A DNA stretch of 64,000 bases from Thermomicrobiales bacterium (GCA_037045155.1 JBAOIG010000002.1:372001-436000); one strand, 5' to 3'; shown: positions 32,685 through 42,203, counted from the first letter of the stretch. Notes: generated from the letters alone by a model not told the origin. A program made the numbers and translations.

Positions 32685-32838
32685 CGCCCTCCCCTGTGAA
32701 GGGAGGGAGAGACGGGGAAGGAACGCGTCATCTCCCGGGGTTGAGAAAGCCCCTCCCTTCCTAGGAGACGGAGAAACGAGGGATGAACGCGTCGGCGCTG
32801 AGATTGAGAAAGCCCCTCCCTTCGCAGGGGAGGGGTTG
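32685..32838. repeat. CCCTCCC-type repeat cluster between two deacetylase genes
   Basis: Three imperfect copies of a unit built on CCCCTCCCTTC and GGGGAGGG occur between the genes. A 20-mer (TTGAGAAAGCCCCTCCCTTC) is repeated exactly at 32741-32760 and 32804-32823, and each copy is preceded by an AACGCGTC-containing stretch. The last copy folds as CCCCTCCC-TTCGCA-GGGGAGGGG. The result is a duplicated hairpin-forming element of about 63 bp. Confidence 0.7.
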
Positions 32839-32849
32839 GGGAGGGGTCC

Positions 32850-33596
32850 GTGACCATCGAAATCCCACGACCAACGCAGGATCCTGAGGCGCTAGAGCGT
32901 GTGCTTGGGGCACGTCGCGTGCTATTCGTCGGCGCGCACCCCGACGATCCCGACGCAGCGGCTGCCGGGACGGTGGCGCGGCTGGTCGACGCCGGCGCGC
33001 GTATTCACTATCTCGTCGTTACCTCTGGCGATAAAGGCGTGCCGAAGGAGGAGCTGATCGATCCGCGCCACTTCATCGAGCGGCGCGAAGCAGAGCAGCG
33101 CGCCTCGGCGGCACATCTCGGTGTCGAGGAGGTTGTCTTCCTGCGTCAGCGTGATGGCGAGGTGTTTGACACACTTGAGCTGCGCGAGAAGATCGTCCGC
33201 GAGATTCGCCGCCTCCAGGCCGATCTCGTTATCACCCACGACCCGCTCACCCGCATGCTGCGCCAGCATCCGGACCATCGCGCGGTCGGCTTCGCGACGC
33301 TGGCTGCAGTGTTCCCGTCCTGCCGTATCGCCAGCTTCTTCCCCGAGCACCAGGCCGAAGGGCTGTCGTCGCTCGATGTCCACATGTTGCTGCTCGTCGG
33401 GGGTGATGAGCCGAACCTGTGGGTCGATATCGCGCCGACGTTCGAGCGGAAGGTCGAAGCGTTGATGCTTCACGAAAGCCAACGCGGGGCGTTCGTCGGC
33501 GGTGTTCGTGGCCGAATGGAGACGCGCGCCCGCCGAGAGGGCGCTCTGGTCGGGCTGGATCTGGCCGAGGCGTTCACCTGGGCGTGGCTGGAGTAG
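32850..33596 (+). CDS. Second PIG-L (LmbE) family deacetylase
   Basis: A 248-residue PIG-L family protein. The metal motif reads AHPDDPD (residues about 29-35) and the later metal His is in RQHPDHRAVGF. The acidic residue after AHPDD is kept in shifted form (PDDPD rather than PDDAE). It differs strongly from the deacetylase 174 bp upstream, so the pair is not a recent duplication; they may act on related conjugates. GTG start. A terminator shared with the convergent DoxX gene follows. Confidence 0.88.
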   Translation: MTIEIPRPTQDPEALERVLGARRVLFVGAHPDDPDAAAAGTVARLVDAGARIHYLVVTSGDKGVPKEELIDPRHFIERREAEQRASAAHLGVEEVVFLRQRDGEVFDTLELREKIVREIRRLQADLVITHDPLTRMLRQHPDHRAVGFATLAAVFPSCRIASFFPEHQAEGLSSLDVHMLLLVGGDEPNLWVDIAPTFERKVEALMLHESQRGAFVGGVRGRMETRARREGALVGLDLAEAFTWAWLE

Positions 33597-33621
33597 CCGT
33601 CGCCGGCCTCAGACACAAAAA

Positions 33622-33647
33622 CAGCCCGATCCTTTCGGACCGGGCTG
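33622..33647 (-). terminator. Intrinsic terminator for the DoxX gene
   Basis: CAGCCCG-A-TCC pairs with GGA-C-CGGGCTG around TTTC, with one internal mismatch. On the minus strand it is followed by UUUUU (33617-33621), making it a good intrinsic terminator for the minus-strand gene. It may also stop transcription from the plus strand. Confidence 0.75.
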
Positions 33648-33674
33648 CGTCGCGGGTTGGGTGTGAAGGATTCG

Positions 33675-34538
33675 CTATGCGGGCGCCTTCGGGCCTCTGG
33701 CGGCCTCCGGGCGCATCCCCGTGACTCCTTCGCCCTGGATGAGCGATCCGGCCTTCCACGGAGCGCCGAGGGTTGGGAGCAGGTAGCGGTCGAGACCGAA
33801 GTAGCCTGCGACCTTCCAGCCGAGGACCAGGAAGACTGTGATGCCGAACATCACCGGGTTGCTGCTGACTGTGCCGGCCATCATGAAGCTGAAGTTGAGC
33901 AGTGTGCCGAAGAAGGCGGCGATGCCTACCACTGCGCCGACGATCAGTCCGAGCCCGATCAGGAACTCGCCAACTGCGATCAGCTTGGCAAACCAGGTGT
34001 ACCACTCGTTATTCAGCATATAGGTCAGGAGGTTGTGGTACCAGTCGTAGGTGCCGGCTCGTGAGGCGACCGCGCCTTCGGGGATCGCCGTCGCGCCCTT
34101 CCAGAAGCCCTTCAGCGCAGTGCCGCCGTCCATCCAGGCGCTCGATCGGACCTTGTGCTCGCCGGCAGTCAACCACTCGTAGCCGATGAAGAAGCGTAGT
34201 GGCAGCCAGAGAACCGCGAAGTAGACGTTGCCGAGCAGCAGCCGCCAACTCTTCGGATCCTCGGTCTGGCCTTCGGTCTTCGTGGTTACCGGAGCGATGT
34301 CGACACCCGACTCCGGGATTCGCTGCGCCTGCACGACGCCGGCGACGATGATCAGGGCCAGGAACAGATAGGTGAAGATCGTCATGTTGGTGAAGTAGTT
34401 GGTGGCAGTCTCACCCGACCCGATCTTCATCGAGAACAGGTGTCCGAGCCTGAACATACCGTCTGCGAATGCCCAGTTCAGGAAAAGGAAGAGTAGAGCC
34501 GAAAAGGCTGTCAGGATGTACATTCGTTGGCGCGTCAT
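33675..34538 (-). CDS. DoxX/DoxD-like membrane protein
   Basis: A 287-residue membrane protein of the DoxX superfamily. One N-terminal helix (residues about 8-25) and a second at about 48-72 precede a polar linker, then a four-helix DoxX/DoxD core (about 105-260) with WLPLRFFIGYEWLTAGEHKV, FAKLIAVGEFLIGLGLIVGA and GTLLNFSFMMAGTVSSNP. DoxD proteins are small subunits of thiosulfate:quinone oxidoreductase, while many DoxX proteins have unknown roles in redox stress, so the reaction is open. ATG preceded by AAGGGGG; a GTG one codon earlier is possible. Confidence 0.82.
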   Translation of the reverse strand: MTRQRMYILTAFSALLFLFLNWAFADGMFRLGHLFSMKIGSGETATNYFTNMTIFTYLFLALIIVAGVVQAQRIPESGVDIAPVTTKTEGQTEDPKSWRLLLGNVYFAVLWLPLRFFIGYEWLTAGEHKVRSSAWMDGGTALKGFWKGATAIPEGAVASRAGTYDWYHNLLTYMLNNEWYTWFAKLIAVGEFLIGLGLIVGAVVGIAAFFGTLLNFSFMMAGTVSSNPVMFGITVFLVLGWKVAGYFGLDRYLLPTLGAPWKAGSLIQGEGVTGMRPEAARGPKAPA

Positions 34539-34924
34539 CACTTGAGTACCCCCTTGATGCGCATGATCGTCGTTCTCGCGTCTGTTTTCGTCTGGTTCAC
34601 CCGAACCCGCTTTTCCCCCGTGCGATCCTTGCACCTCCCATTAGTCAGGCCTGGTGGGGACTCCGTTGTCCTCACCGATTGTGCGTCTGTCTCGATTGGT
34701 AACGTTCCTCGGGGCTTCGATCGTGTGCTTGCCAGTCCGTCCCCGTCGATCTGTATGGGACAACCATAGTCGTCGGGTATCGCCAAAGTCGTAACAGAGA
34801 TCGGCCTGGGCGTGTAGATTCCGTGACAATTCGGAAAAACCGCCGAGGAGTGATCTGGCCGGCCCGTGTCATTGACCGGCCGGTTCGATCACCCCTGGAC
34901 ATCAATGGACGCGTCTGTTGAGGC
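34539..34924. other. Intergenic stretch with a terminator-like dyad
   Basis: No gene is supported here. At 34850-34892 a long interrupted dyad (GTGATC...GATCAC enclosing GCCGGCC and GGCCGG arms) lies just past the stop of the GMC oxidoreductase and probably ends its transcript. The remainder, lower in GC than its surroundings, should hold the promoter of the DoxX gene; I could not assign -35 and -10 boxes with confidence. Confidence 0.5.
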
Positions 34925-36439
34925 TTATTGGGCGATGGTTGAAGCGAGGTGCTCGGCCAGCATCGCGGCCGGAAGGTTGGTGTTGGCCCGCATGACTCGT
35001 GGGAAGATCGACGCGTCACAGACCCAGAGATTATCCAGCCCGTGGACGCGGCCATCTGGCCCGACGACGGCGAGTGGATCGTCGGCGCTGCCCATCCGGC
35101 AGCTACCAGCGGGGTGGTAGTAGATGCCGACCGCGGCACGGACGAACTCGACGATCTCCTCGCGAGAGAGTGTCTCCAGCGAGGGGCCGAAGCTCCCGCT
35201 GAATGGCGCGGTCGCCAGCAGCCCGGCGGCCAGCTCGACACCGTCGGCCAGAACGTCGAGATCGTGATCGTCAGGGTCGGAGAGGAATCCATGGTCGATG
35301 ACCGGCGCGTCCTTGGGGTTCGTCGAGGCGAGCGTGACCGAGCCATGCGACCAGGGCTCGACGCAGGCGACGCAGACCATGCAGTCCCAGATCCCGGTCG
35401 CCGGCGACCGACCCGAGACGGCGTAGAGATGCAGGTCGAACGCCTCGGCGCAGCGGCTGCTGCGCGTCTTGACCAGCGTCTGTTCGTCGGGCAACCATCC
35501 GCGCGAGCTTGCGTCCGTCATCCGCGTCTGCAGCGAATCCGATCGATCCAGCCGCAGATTGACGGCAGGGTGATCGGCGAGCGCTTGCCCAACCCCCGCG
35601 AGTGGATGCGTTACCGCGATCCCGAGCCGTTCCAGCTCGTCGGTCGGGCCGATACCCGATCGCAGCAGGACGGCCGGAGATCCGTAGGCGCCGGCCGACA
35701 GCACGATCCGCCGGGCCGCGATCCGGACTGACGTGTCGTCGATCAGCGCGTCGACCGCGACGGCGCGGCCGTTCTCCATGACAACCCGATCGACGAGGCA
35801 GTCACCAACGACGCGCAGGTTCGGCCGCTCGCGGACCGGATCGAGGTAGGCGAGCGCGGTGTTCCAGCGCATACCATCGACGATATTGACTGGCGACGCG
35901 CCGACACCGACATTCTCGTCTGGATTGTCGAGGTCGTCGGTCCAGGGGATGCCGTGGGCGATGCAGCCATCGACAAAGACCCGTTGCCAGGGTGTGATCT
36001 CGTTGTCGGCGACGGAGCGGACGCGGAGCTGCCGCTTCGCGCGCTCGAATGCGGGTGTCACCGACGCCCAGTCCCACCCGGGCGCGCCGAGCCCCGGCCA
36101 TGCGTCGTAGTCGGCGCGGGCGCCGGACAGCGCGACGCAACCGTTGTGGGACGAGCAGCCGCCGATGATCCTCGCCCGGTCGTAGCCAGTTGGCTGGGTG
36201 TGCGAGGGGTGAGCCATGCCATAGTAGGCCCACTGGTGGCTACGGCAGATCTCGATGGCGTTCAAGGCGTCGGCCGGCCAGCGCCCAGCCGCGAGCGGGC
36301 CGTAGTCCGGCCCGGCCTCCAGCAGCACGACCTGCAGGTCCGTGTCTCGCGCGATGATCCCGGCCAGCGCCGCCCCAGCCGTCCCGCCGCCACAGATCAG
36401 GATGTCGATATCGCTGGGGATGGAGTGCGTGCCTGCCAT
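34925..36439 (-). CDS. GMC-family FAD oxidoreductase
   Basis: A 504-residue glucose-methanol-choline oxidoreductase, a flavoenzyme oxidising alcohols with choline-dehydrogenase-like architecture. The dinucleotide motif is ILICGGGTAGAALAG (residues about 10-24), followed by VVLLEAGPDYG. GMC signature 1 is in RARIIGGCSSHNGCVALSGARADYD, signature 2 in GAYGSPAVLLRSGIGP, and the C-terminal active-site block is YHPAGSCRMG ... NLWVCDASIFPRVMRANTNLPAAMLAEHLA with the catalytic His. ATG preceded by GAGG. It is divergent from the transketolase gene with 90 bp between starts, suggesting a shared regulatory region. Confidence 0.92.
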   Translation of the reverse strand: MAGTHSIPSDIDILICGGGTAGAALAGIIARDTDLQVVLLEAGPDYGPLAAGRWPADALNAIEICRSHQWAYYGMAHPSHTQPTGYDRARIIGGCSSHNGCVALSGARADYDAWPGLGAPGWDWASVTPAFERAKRQLRVRSVADNEITPWQRVFVDGCIAHGIPWTDDLDNPDENVGVGASPVNIVDGMRWNTALAYLDPVRERPNLRVVGDCLVDRVVMENGRAVAVDALIDDTSVRIAARRIVLSAGAYGSPAVLLRSGIGPTDELERLGIAVTHPLAGVGQALADHPAVNLRLDRSDSLQTRMTDASSRGWLPDEQTLVKTRSSRCAEAFDLHLYAVSGRSPATGIWDCMVCVACVEPWSHGSVTLASTNPKDAPVIDHGFLSDPDDHDLDVLADGVELAAGLLATAPFSGSFGPSLETLSREEIVEFVRAAVGIYYHPAGSCRMGSADDPLAVVGPDGRVHGLDNLWVCDASIFPRVMRANTNLPAAMLAEHLASTIAQ

Positions 36440-36529
36440 GGTGTACCTCGCTCGTTTCGTTCGTCCCGACCGTCGGAGCATCATAATAAAGGAACATGGC
36501 ATCGCAGCGAGAGAGCGGAGGAGGCGGAC

Positions 36530-38512
36530 ATGCCAGAGTCGACGATCGAGAGATCAGATCGCGAGCAACTTCTCGCCGTTCTGGCCGACCGGGCGAAGTT
36601 CGTGCGGACCGAGACGCTGCGGCTGATCGCGATCGCGAAGAGCGGGCACTATACCAGCGTCTTCTCCTGCGCCGAGATCTTCGCGGCGCTCTATTACCAC
36701 ACGCTCCGCATCCGGCCCGACGCGCCGCAGTGGGAGAATCGCGACCGCCTCGTGCTGGGCAAGGGCCACGTCGCGGTCGGGCAATATCCGCTGCTGGCCG
36801 ATCTCGGCTACTTCGAGCCGTCGTTGCTCGACACCTACACCCGCGTCGGCAGCGCTTTCGGCGATCACCCGGACATGAAGCTGATCCCCGGCGCGGACTT
36901 CTCGTCCGGCTCGCTGGGCCACAACCTCTCCGTCTCGGCCGGCATGGCGCTGGCCGGCCGGATGGATGGGCTGGACTACCGCGTCTTCTGCCTGCTGGGT
37001 GATGGCGAGATGAACGAGGGCCAGAACTACGAGGCGATGATGGCGGCCGGCAACTTCCAGCTCTCCAACCTCGTCGCCATCGTCGACCGCAACCAGATGT
37101 CGCTGGACGGCTTCACCGAGGAGGTCATGCCGATCGAGCCGCTGGCCGACAAGTTCCGCGCCTTCAACTGGGAGGTCTGGGAGATTGACGGCCACGACCT
37201 CGGCGCGTTGGTCGACACGTTCGACGCGCTCGATCAGCGGACCGACCCGCGACCGCTCTGCATCATTGCCCACACGCGCAAGGGTTACGGCCTGTCGTTC
37301 ATGGATCTCTCGCGCGAGTGGCACCTCGGGCTGTTGCTGGGGGAGGACTACGACCGGGCGATGGCTGAGCTGGTCGGCGATGAACCGGCCCCGGCCTACG
37401 GGAGTTACTCCGAGTGGGCGCGCGAGCACCGCGCCGAGCGCTCGACCATTGCGCGCGCCAAGCCGGCCACCGAGCGCTCCAGTGTCACAGCGCCCGTCTC
37501 GATCGTCACGCCACCCACCGCTGCGCCACCAACCGAACTACACGACAAGCGGTCCTGGAGCCTGACGACCTCGGCGAGCCAGACGACGGAGGCCGTCTCC
37601 GGTCGGGTACTGGCGGGTCTGGCGGGCCAGCACCCTGAGATCGTTGGTTTGACCGCCGACCTGAAATACTCGAATCGGCTCAGCGACTTCGCCGAGGAGT
37701 GGCCGGAGCGTTTCGTCAATGTCGGCATCGCCGAGCAGAACATGGTCTCGCTTGCGGCCGGCATGGCCGCCGCGGGCAAGATGCCGTTCGTTGGCACCTT
37801 CGCCGCGTTCGTTGCGCTGCTCTGCGCGGAGCACATCCGCACCGACCTTGCCTACAACAACCTGCCGGTGCGCATCCTGGCCCACCATGCCGGGATCACG
37901 ATGGGCTACTACGGGACCAACCACCACGCGCTGGAGGATCTGTCGATCACCAGGACGATGGCGAATCTGACCGTCTTCTGCCCGGCTGACGCGCCGTCGA
38001 TCCGGGCCGGCATCGAAGCGTCGCTCGACTGGCCGGGGCCGATCTACTTCCGGCTGGGCCGCGGCCGCGAGCCGGTCGTCTATCACGATGGCCTGCCGGA
38101 CTTCGCTTTCGGCAAGGCGATCACCTACCGCGACGGTTCCGACCTGACCGTGATCACCAACGGGTTGACGATGGCGGCGGCGGTTGCCGCAGTCGAGACG
38201 CTGGCCGGCGAAGGACTCGACTGCCGGCTGATCGACCTGCACACGGTGCGGCCGCTGGACCGCGATGCGATCGCCCGGGCGGCGCGCGAGACGGGCCGGA
38301 TCATCACCGTCGAGGAGCACAACATCACCGGCGGTATCGGCTCGGCGGTGGCTGAGGTACTGGCTGAGGAGGGCATCGCTATCCCGTTCAAGCGTCACGG
38401 TATCTACGACGAGTTCGCAGTGATCGGCCCGCCGGCCGCCCTCTACGCCCACTACCGCCTTGACGCCCCCGGCATTGCCGAGGTCGTCCGTGAGTGGCTT
38501 GCCATCATCTGA
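36530..38512 (+). CDS. tkt: Transketolase, single chain
   Basis: A 660-residue thiamine-diphosphate enzyme moving two-carbon units between sugar phosphates. The N-terminal half (about 1-300) has VLGKGHVAVGQYPLLADLGYF, GSLGHNLSVSAGMALAG, the TPP-binding LLGDGEMNEGQNYEAM and AHTRKGYG. A Pro/Thr/Ala-rich linker (about 300-345) joins it to a C-terminal half with VNVGIAEQNMVSLAAGMAAAG (catalytic Glu), HHAGITMGYYGTNHHALEDL and the LTVITNG C-terminal domain. Both halves match the archaeal-type split transketolase subunits, here fused through the linker. GGAGGAGG precedes the ATG. Confidence 0.9.
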   Translation: MPESTIERSDREQLLAVLADRAKFVRTETLRLIAIAKSGHYTSVFSCAEIFAALYYHTLRIRPDAPQWENRDRLVLGKGHVAVGQYPLLADLGYFEPSLLDTYTRVGSAFGDHPDMKLIPGADFSSGSLGHNLSVSAGMALAGRMDGLDYRVFCLLGDGEMNEGQNYEAMMAAGNFQLSNLVAIVDRNQMSLDGFTEEVMPIEPLADKFRAFNWEVWEIDGHDLGALVDTFDALDQRTDPRPLCIIAHTRKGYGLSFMDLSREWHLGLLLGEDYDRAMAELVGDEPAPAYGSYSEWAREHRAERSTIARAKPATERSSVTAPVSIVTPPTAAPPTELHDKRSWSLTTSASQTTEAVSGRVLAGLAGQHPEIVGLTADLKYSNRLSDFAEEWPERFVNVGIAEQNMVSLAAGMAAAGKMPFVGTFAAFVALLCAEHIRTDLAYNNLPVRILAHHAGITMGYYGTNHHALEDLSITRTMANLTVFCPADAPSIRAGIEASLDWPGPIYFRLGRGREPVVYHDGLPDFAFGKAITYRDGSDLTVITNGLTMAAAVAAVETLAGEGLDCRLIDLHTVRPLDRDAIARAARETGRIITVEEHNITGGIGSAVAEVLAEEGIAIPFKRHGIYDEFAVIGPPAALYAHYRLDAPGIAEVVREWLAII

Positions 38513-38634
38513 CGCCAGTGCCGGCGGGTTTCCGGCGGCGAATGTCACGAAGTTGAGATGCTGGAGGATCGGGTTTCATGCGCCTGATACGCAGACGGGC
38601 GTAGTCTCGTTACGCAATAGACGAGGAGGGCAGC

Positions 38635-39021
38635 ATGAATCTCACAGCATGGATGAAGACAGCCGCCCGCGAGCACTGGCTGCCGCTGCTGGCTCTGGCA
38701 GTGCCGATCTTCTGGGTGGTCTGGAACTCGGATGCGTCCACCGCCATGCCGATGCTTCCGCTGCCGATCGTGGCGCTCGCGGTCGGGTACTTTCTGCAGC
38801 CACGTCGTGTCTGGCTGGTCTGGCTCGGCGCTGTCGTCGTTCAGTGGGTCGCGATGCTTGTGCTCGGCAAGTACGGTGATCCAGGCCCCGACGAGACGCG
38901 CCTGAGCCTCACGATCGAGGCGTTTGCCTGGATGGCGATGGGTGTCTTGCTGCCGGTCTGGCTTGGCCGGTTCGGTCGGAGGGCGAAAGACGAGGTTCCG
39001 CCCAAAGAATTGGCCGGCTAA
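38635..39021 (+). CDS. 128-residue integral membrane protein
   Basis: No family recognised. Four hydrophobic segments are visible (residues about 14-32, 38-53, 58-77 and 95-110), with a basic amphipathic start and a charged C-terminus (GRRAKDEVPPKELAG). GAGGAGG lies seven bases before the ATG. Its last four bases overlap the end of the convergent Rieske gene. Confidence 0.7.
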   Translation: MNLTAWMKTAAREHWLPLLALAVPIFWVVWNSDASTAMPMLPLPIVALAVGYFLQPRRVWLVWLGAVVVQWVAMLVLGKYGDPGPDETRLSLTIEAFAWMAMGVLLPVWLGRFGRRAKDEVPPKELAG

Positions 39022-39326
39022 ACCTCGACCTGCACCTCACCGTCGATGACGCGGCAGGAGTACGTGCGCAGTGGCTTCTCGGCCGGCGGGATTTCGACCT
39101 CGCCGGTCCGCACATTGAAGACCGCGCGATGCATCGGACACTCGATCTCGTCCCCCTCCAGCAGTCCGCCGGAGAGATAGTAGGCGTCGTGGGTGCAGAT
39201 GTCGCTGATGGCGAAGAATTCGCCGCCCACGTTGCAGACGGCGATCGGTTGATCGTCGACAAACACCTGCTTCGGTGTTCCTGCCGGGATGTCCGCCGCG
39301 CGTGCGACTGTGATGAACCGTGGCAT
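39018..39326 (-). CDS. Rieske [2Fe-2S] protein (small ferredoxin/NirD type)
   Basis: A 102-residue stand-alone Rieske domain. The iron-sulfur ligands are Cys44-His46 (CTH) and Cys63-His66 (CPMH), in ICTHDAYYLSGG and DEIECPMHRAVFNVRTGE. Such proteins donate electrons to ring-hydroxylating oxygenases or form the small subunit of assimilatory nitrite reductase. No partner oxygenase or reductase lies next to it, so its role is open. It overlaps the convergent membrane-protein gene by four bases. Confidence 0.9.
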   Translation of the reverse strand: MPRFITVARAADIPAGTPKQVFVDDQPIAVCNVGGEFFAISDICTHDAYYLSGGLLEGDEIECPMHRAVFNVRTGEVEIPPAEKPLRTYSCRVIDGEVQVEV

Positions 39327-39598
39327 CGCGTATCCTATTCAGCTTTCATTCGTTCATACTCATAGAAGCATCGCTCCCGGTCGGAAGTATGCCCGCTGGG
39401 AGCGGTTGTCTGCCCCGTTGATTTGGCTGGGTGGACGGCTGTCGGTACAATCGACAGGTTGCCCGGCATCGGGGAATGCGATTTCGTCATGTCCGGAGGG
39501 GGTGACGACGGTCGCTGATGCCGGTATGCTGTCAATATTGACGCTCAACCGCGGGAGATGGCGCGGCCGCGCCGGATTCTGTGGCGGGAAGGATCATT

Positions 39599-42181
39599 GT
39601 GACGCTCCATCTGCCGACGAGGCTGCGAACGGCGCTTCTGTCGTTTGCGCTCGTCCTCACCCTGGTCGCGCCGCTGCAAGCCCCCTTAGTTGCTCGCGCG
39701 GAAGAATCGCTCCCGCCGGCACAGGTGGTTGCGACGCCGCTGGAGGTCGCGCCGGCGATCCAGTCGGTCTGGCAGGCCGGCGACGGCGATGCCGCCGCGA
39801 CTGCGCGGGCGTGGCTGTGGGGCGAGAAGCCATTGGCGATCGCGGTGGAGTATCAGCACGATAGCCCGACCGGTCTCCGCTCGATGGTGTATTACGACAA
39901 GGGCCGGCTCGATATCCCCGATCCCTCGAAAGATCAATCCAATCCATGGTATGTCGTGCCAGCATCGCTCGTCCGCGAGATGCTGACCGGGGAGATTCCG
40001 TTCGGCGACAACGTCGACGTGCAGCGCGGCAAGGCAACGATCCCGGTCGTCGGCGACGCAGCCCAGCCGCAGGCGCTGACCTATGCGACGCTGGCGCCGC
40101 TGGCCTCTCTCGAGGCTGCTCCGAGTGCGCGCACAGGGCTCGGCCTTGTCGAGCACGATGCTGTCACGCCTCGCGTCGCGACGCCGGGTGTGTTGGTGAC
40201 ATCGTTGGTGAGCGCGCAGGGGGGCGTGACACTGGGCGTCGTCACCGACGCTGGAGTCAGAATCAGCACGTTCGACGCGGTCACTGCGCACAACGTCGCC
40301 GAGCCGTTTGCCGACTGGGTGGCGGCTCAGCCGTATCCCGATTTCTACCTCCTCGGTCATCCGCTGACTGAGCCGTACTGGGTCGATACGACCTTCGGCG
40401 GCCAGCCAGAGCGCGTGCTGATCCAGGCATTCGAGCGCCGTATTCTTGTCTACCGGCCGGCCAATCCTGAGGGCGCGCGAGTCGAATCGACCGACGTCGG
40501 TCGACATTACCGGCTCTGGCGCAACCTTTCGCAGCCGACCAATCCATCACTGGCGCCGCTGGCCGGCAGCGTCCCGTTTGGCGAGGAGATCGTCGCCGCC
40601 GCGACAGCCAACCTGATCGACCCACATCTGCTGGCCGCGATCGAGCTGGTGGCCTCGAACGGCAACCCTGCCGCGACGTTGAAGAATGGCGGCAAGGGCA
40701 TCCTCGGCCTTCGGCCGGAGGCAGCGATCGAGCTGGGCGTTCCCGAGAAGACGCAGGCCGAGAAGCTCGCCGAGGAGAAGGCAAAGGCCGAGGCTGTCGC
40801 GAAGGCCTCCGGCACGAAGCCGACGACACAGACGGGCACGAAGACGAAGCCGATGATTGTGTCCGCGTCGCCGACATCCGTTGCGAGCGCGACGCCCACA
40901 GCCGGCCAGACGCCAACGACGAGCACTTCGATCAACGCGGAGGTTGCCTCCGCCGACGGATCGATGACCCGACTCCAGGTCTCCGACGAGGAGGTCACCG
41001 TCCGGACGGTCATGGCAGATCCGGGGCTGAACGCGGCCTATGCCGCCCGAGACGTGGCGCGCTGGAACTCCCAGTCGCTCAACTTCGCTGACATCGTTGC
41101 CGACTACTACTCGGGCGGGAAACCGGATGACAACGATCCGGCCCAGAAGGCGTTCGTCGAGCAGGTCGTCAAGACGCGCGATGAGCTGCTGGCAAAGTAC
41201 CCGTCGGCGCCGATCACTCCAGCCCCTGGCTCGGAGGTCGGCCAGCTTCTTGGCGCTGGCCACTCGGCCTACTACTCGCCCAGCTACGACCGCGCATGGT
41301 GGGAGCGGACATTGCGGCTCTACGAGAGCTGGAATCTGGTCGCCCCTGGCTGGAAGGACGATCCGAACGGTTACTACTGCGTGCGGCCGGGCTACATCCC
41401 CGGCTACAAGCTGCGACTCGTTGCCAATGGTGTGACGATCGACTGCACCGTCGGTGACATGGTCGCGGATCCACACCTGGGAAGCTGGCTGGCCCACTGG
41501 GTCATTGAGATGAACTGGGAGACATTCACGGCGCTCGGCCTGGATCGCAATAACTCCGTTGAGGTCTACCACCTAGGCAGCGATCCGGTTCCCGCGGTGC
41601 CGCCTGTCCCGCCGACCGAGCCGACGCCAACTCCGGAGCCGCCGGCAGTCGCCGTCGAGCCCAGCCCGGTTCCGGCGCCGGCGGAGCCGACCGCAACGCC
41701 AACGCCAACGCCGGAACCGACCCCGCCGGCCGAGCCAACACCGCCGGCCGTGACGCCGACGCCGTCGCCGGAACCCGCACCGCCGACCGAGCCGACGGCT
41801 ACTCCACAGCCGAGCCCGACGCCGGTCGTGCCGACGTTCAAGACCGTTGACGAGCTTGCTACCTATCTGGTCGAACGCGAGCCTGCATTCACCGCACTCT
41901 CGCGGAACGACCTGGCGACGCTGACGACCGAGGCGGTCAAGCGACGGATCGCGGTCGACGGCATGACGCCAGAGCAGATCACCGCATTGACCCAGGGTGA
42001 TTACAAGCGTCTGGTGGAAGAGCGCTTCAGAACGCTCACGAACGAACAGATTACTGCGCTGGTCGACGAGCGGATCGCGAAGCTGACCGAGCAGGACATC
42101 GTTGCGATCATCGAGACGGTGAAGGTACTCATGCCCGCCCTCCCGACAGCCAAGCCACTTGGCGCGACGCCGACACCGTAA
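39599..42181 (+). CDS. Large secreted protein with a Pro/Thr-rich spacer
   Basis: An 860-residue exported protein of unknown function. The signal peptide (residues about 1-35: LRTALLSFALVLTLVAPLQAPLVARAEE) is set by a GTG start with GGGAAGGA upstream. The N-terminal ~300 residues have a globular pattern with FYLLGHPLTEPYWVDTTFGG and VLIQAFERRILVYRPANP, a motif pair I associate with secreted Chloroflexota proteins. Next come Lys/Ala- and Thr-rich linkers and a second globular part with the WYCVRPGYIPGYKL-like stretch (about 545-660). A 75-residue spacer of PTPEP-type repeats (about 665-740) and a helical tail of TxEQITAL-like repeats follow. It may be a surface or cell-wall protein. Confidence 0.75.
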   Translation: MTLHLPTRLRTALLSFALVLTLVAPLQAPLVARAEESLPPAQVVATPLEVAPAIQSVWQAGDGDAAATARAWLWGEKPLAIAVEYQHDSPTGLRSMVYYDKGRLDIPDPSKDQSNPWYVVPASLVREMLTGEIPFGDNVDVQRGKATIPVVGDAAQPQALTYATLAPLASLEAAPSARTGLGLVEHDAVTPRVATPGVLVTSLVSAQGGVTLGVVTDAGVRISTFDAVTAHNVAEPFADWVAAQPYPDFYLLGHPLTEPYWVDTTFGGQPERVLIQAFERRILVYRPANPEGARVESTDVGRHYRLWRNLSQPTNPSLAPLAGSVPFGEEIVAAATANLIDPHLLAAIELVASNGNPAATLKNGGKGILGLRPEAAIELGVPEKTQAEKLAEEKAKAEAVAKASGTKPTTQTGTKTKPMIVSASPTSVASATPTAGQTPTTSTSINAEVASADGSMTRLQVSDEEVTVRTVMADPGLNAAYAARDVARWNSQSLNFADIVADYYSGGKPDDNDPAQKAFVEQVVKTRDELLAKYPSAPITPAPGSEVGQLLGAGHSAYYSPSYDRAWWERTLRLYESWNLVAPGWKDDPNGYYCVRPGYIPGYKLRLVANGVTIDCTVGDMVADPHLGSWLAHWVIEMNWETFTALGLDRNNSVEVYHLGSDPVPAVPPVPPTEPTPTPEPPAVAVEPSPVPAPAEPTATPTPTPEPTPPAEPTPPAVTPTPSPEPAPPTEPTATPQPSPTPVVPTFKTVDELATYLVEREPAFTALSRNDLATLTTEAVKRRIAVDGMTPEQITALTQGDYKRLVEERFRTLTNEQITALVDERIAKLTEQDIVAIIETVKVLMPALPTAKPLGATPTP

Positions 42182-42203
42182 TATCTGTCCACACCGAAGC
42201 TGA

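Noticed and set aside
32685..32838. CRISPR array
   Set aside because: Only two exact 20-mer copies, no regular spacers and the repeats are hairpins with internal duplication.
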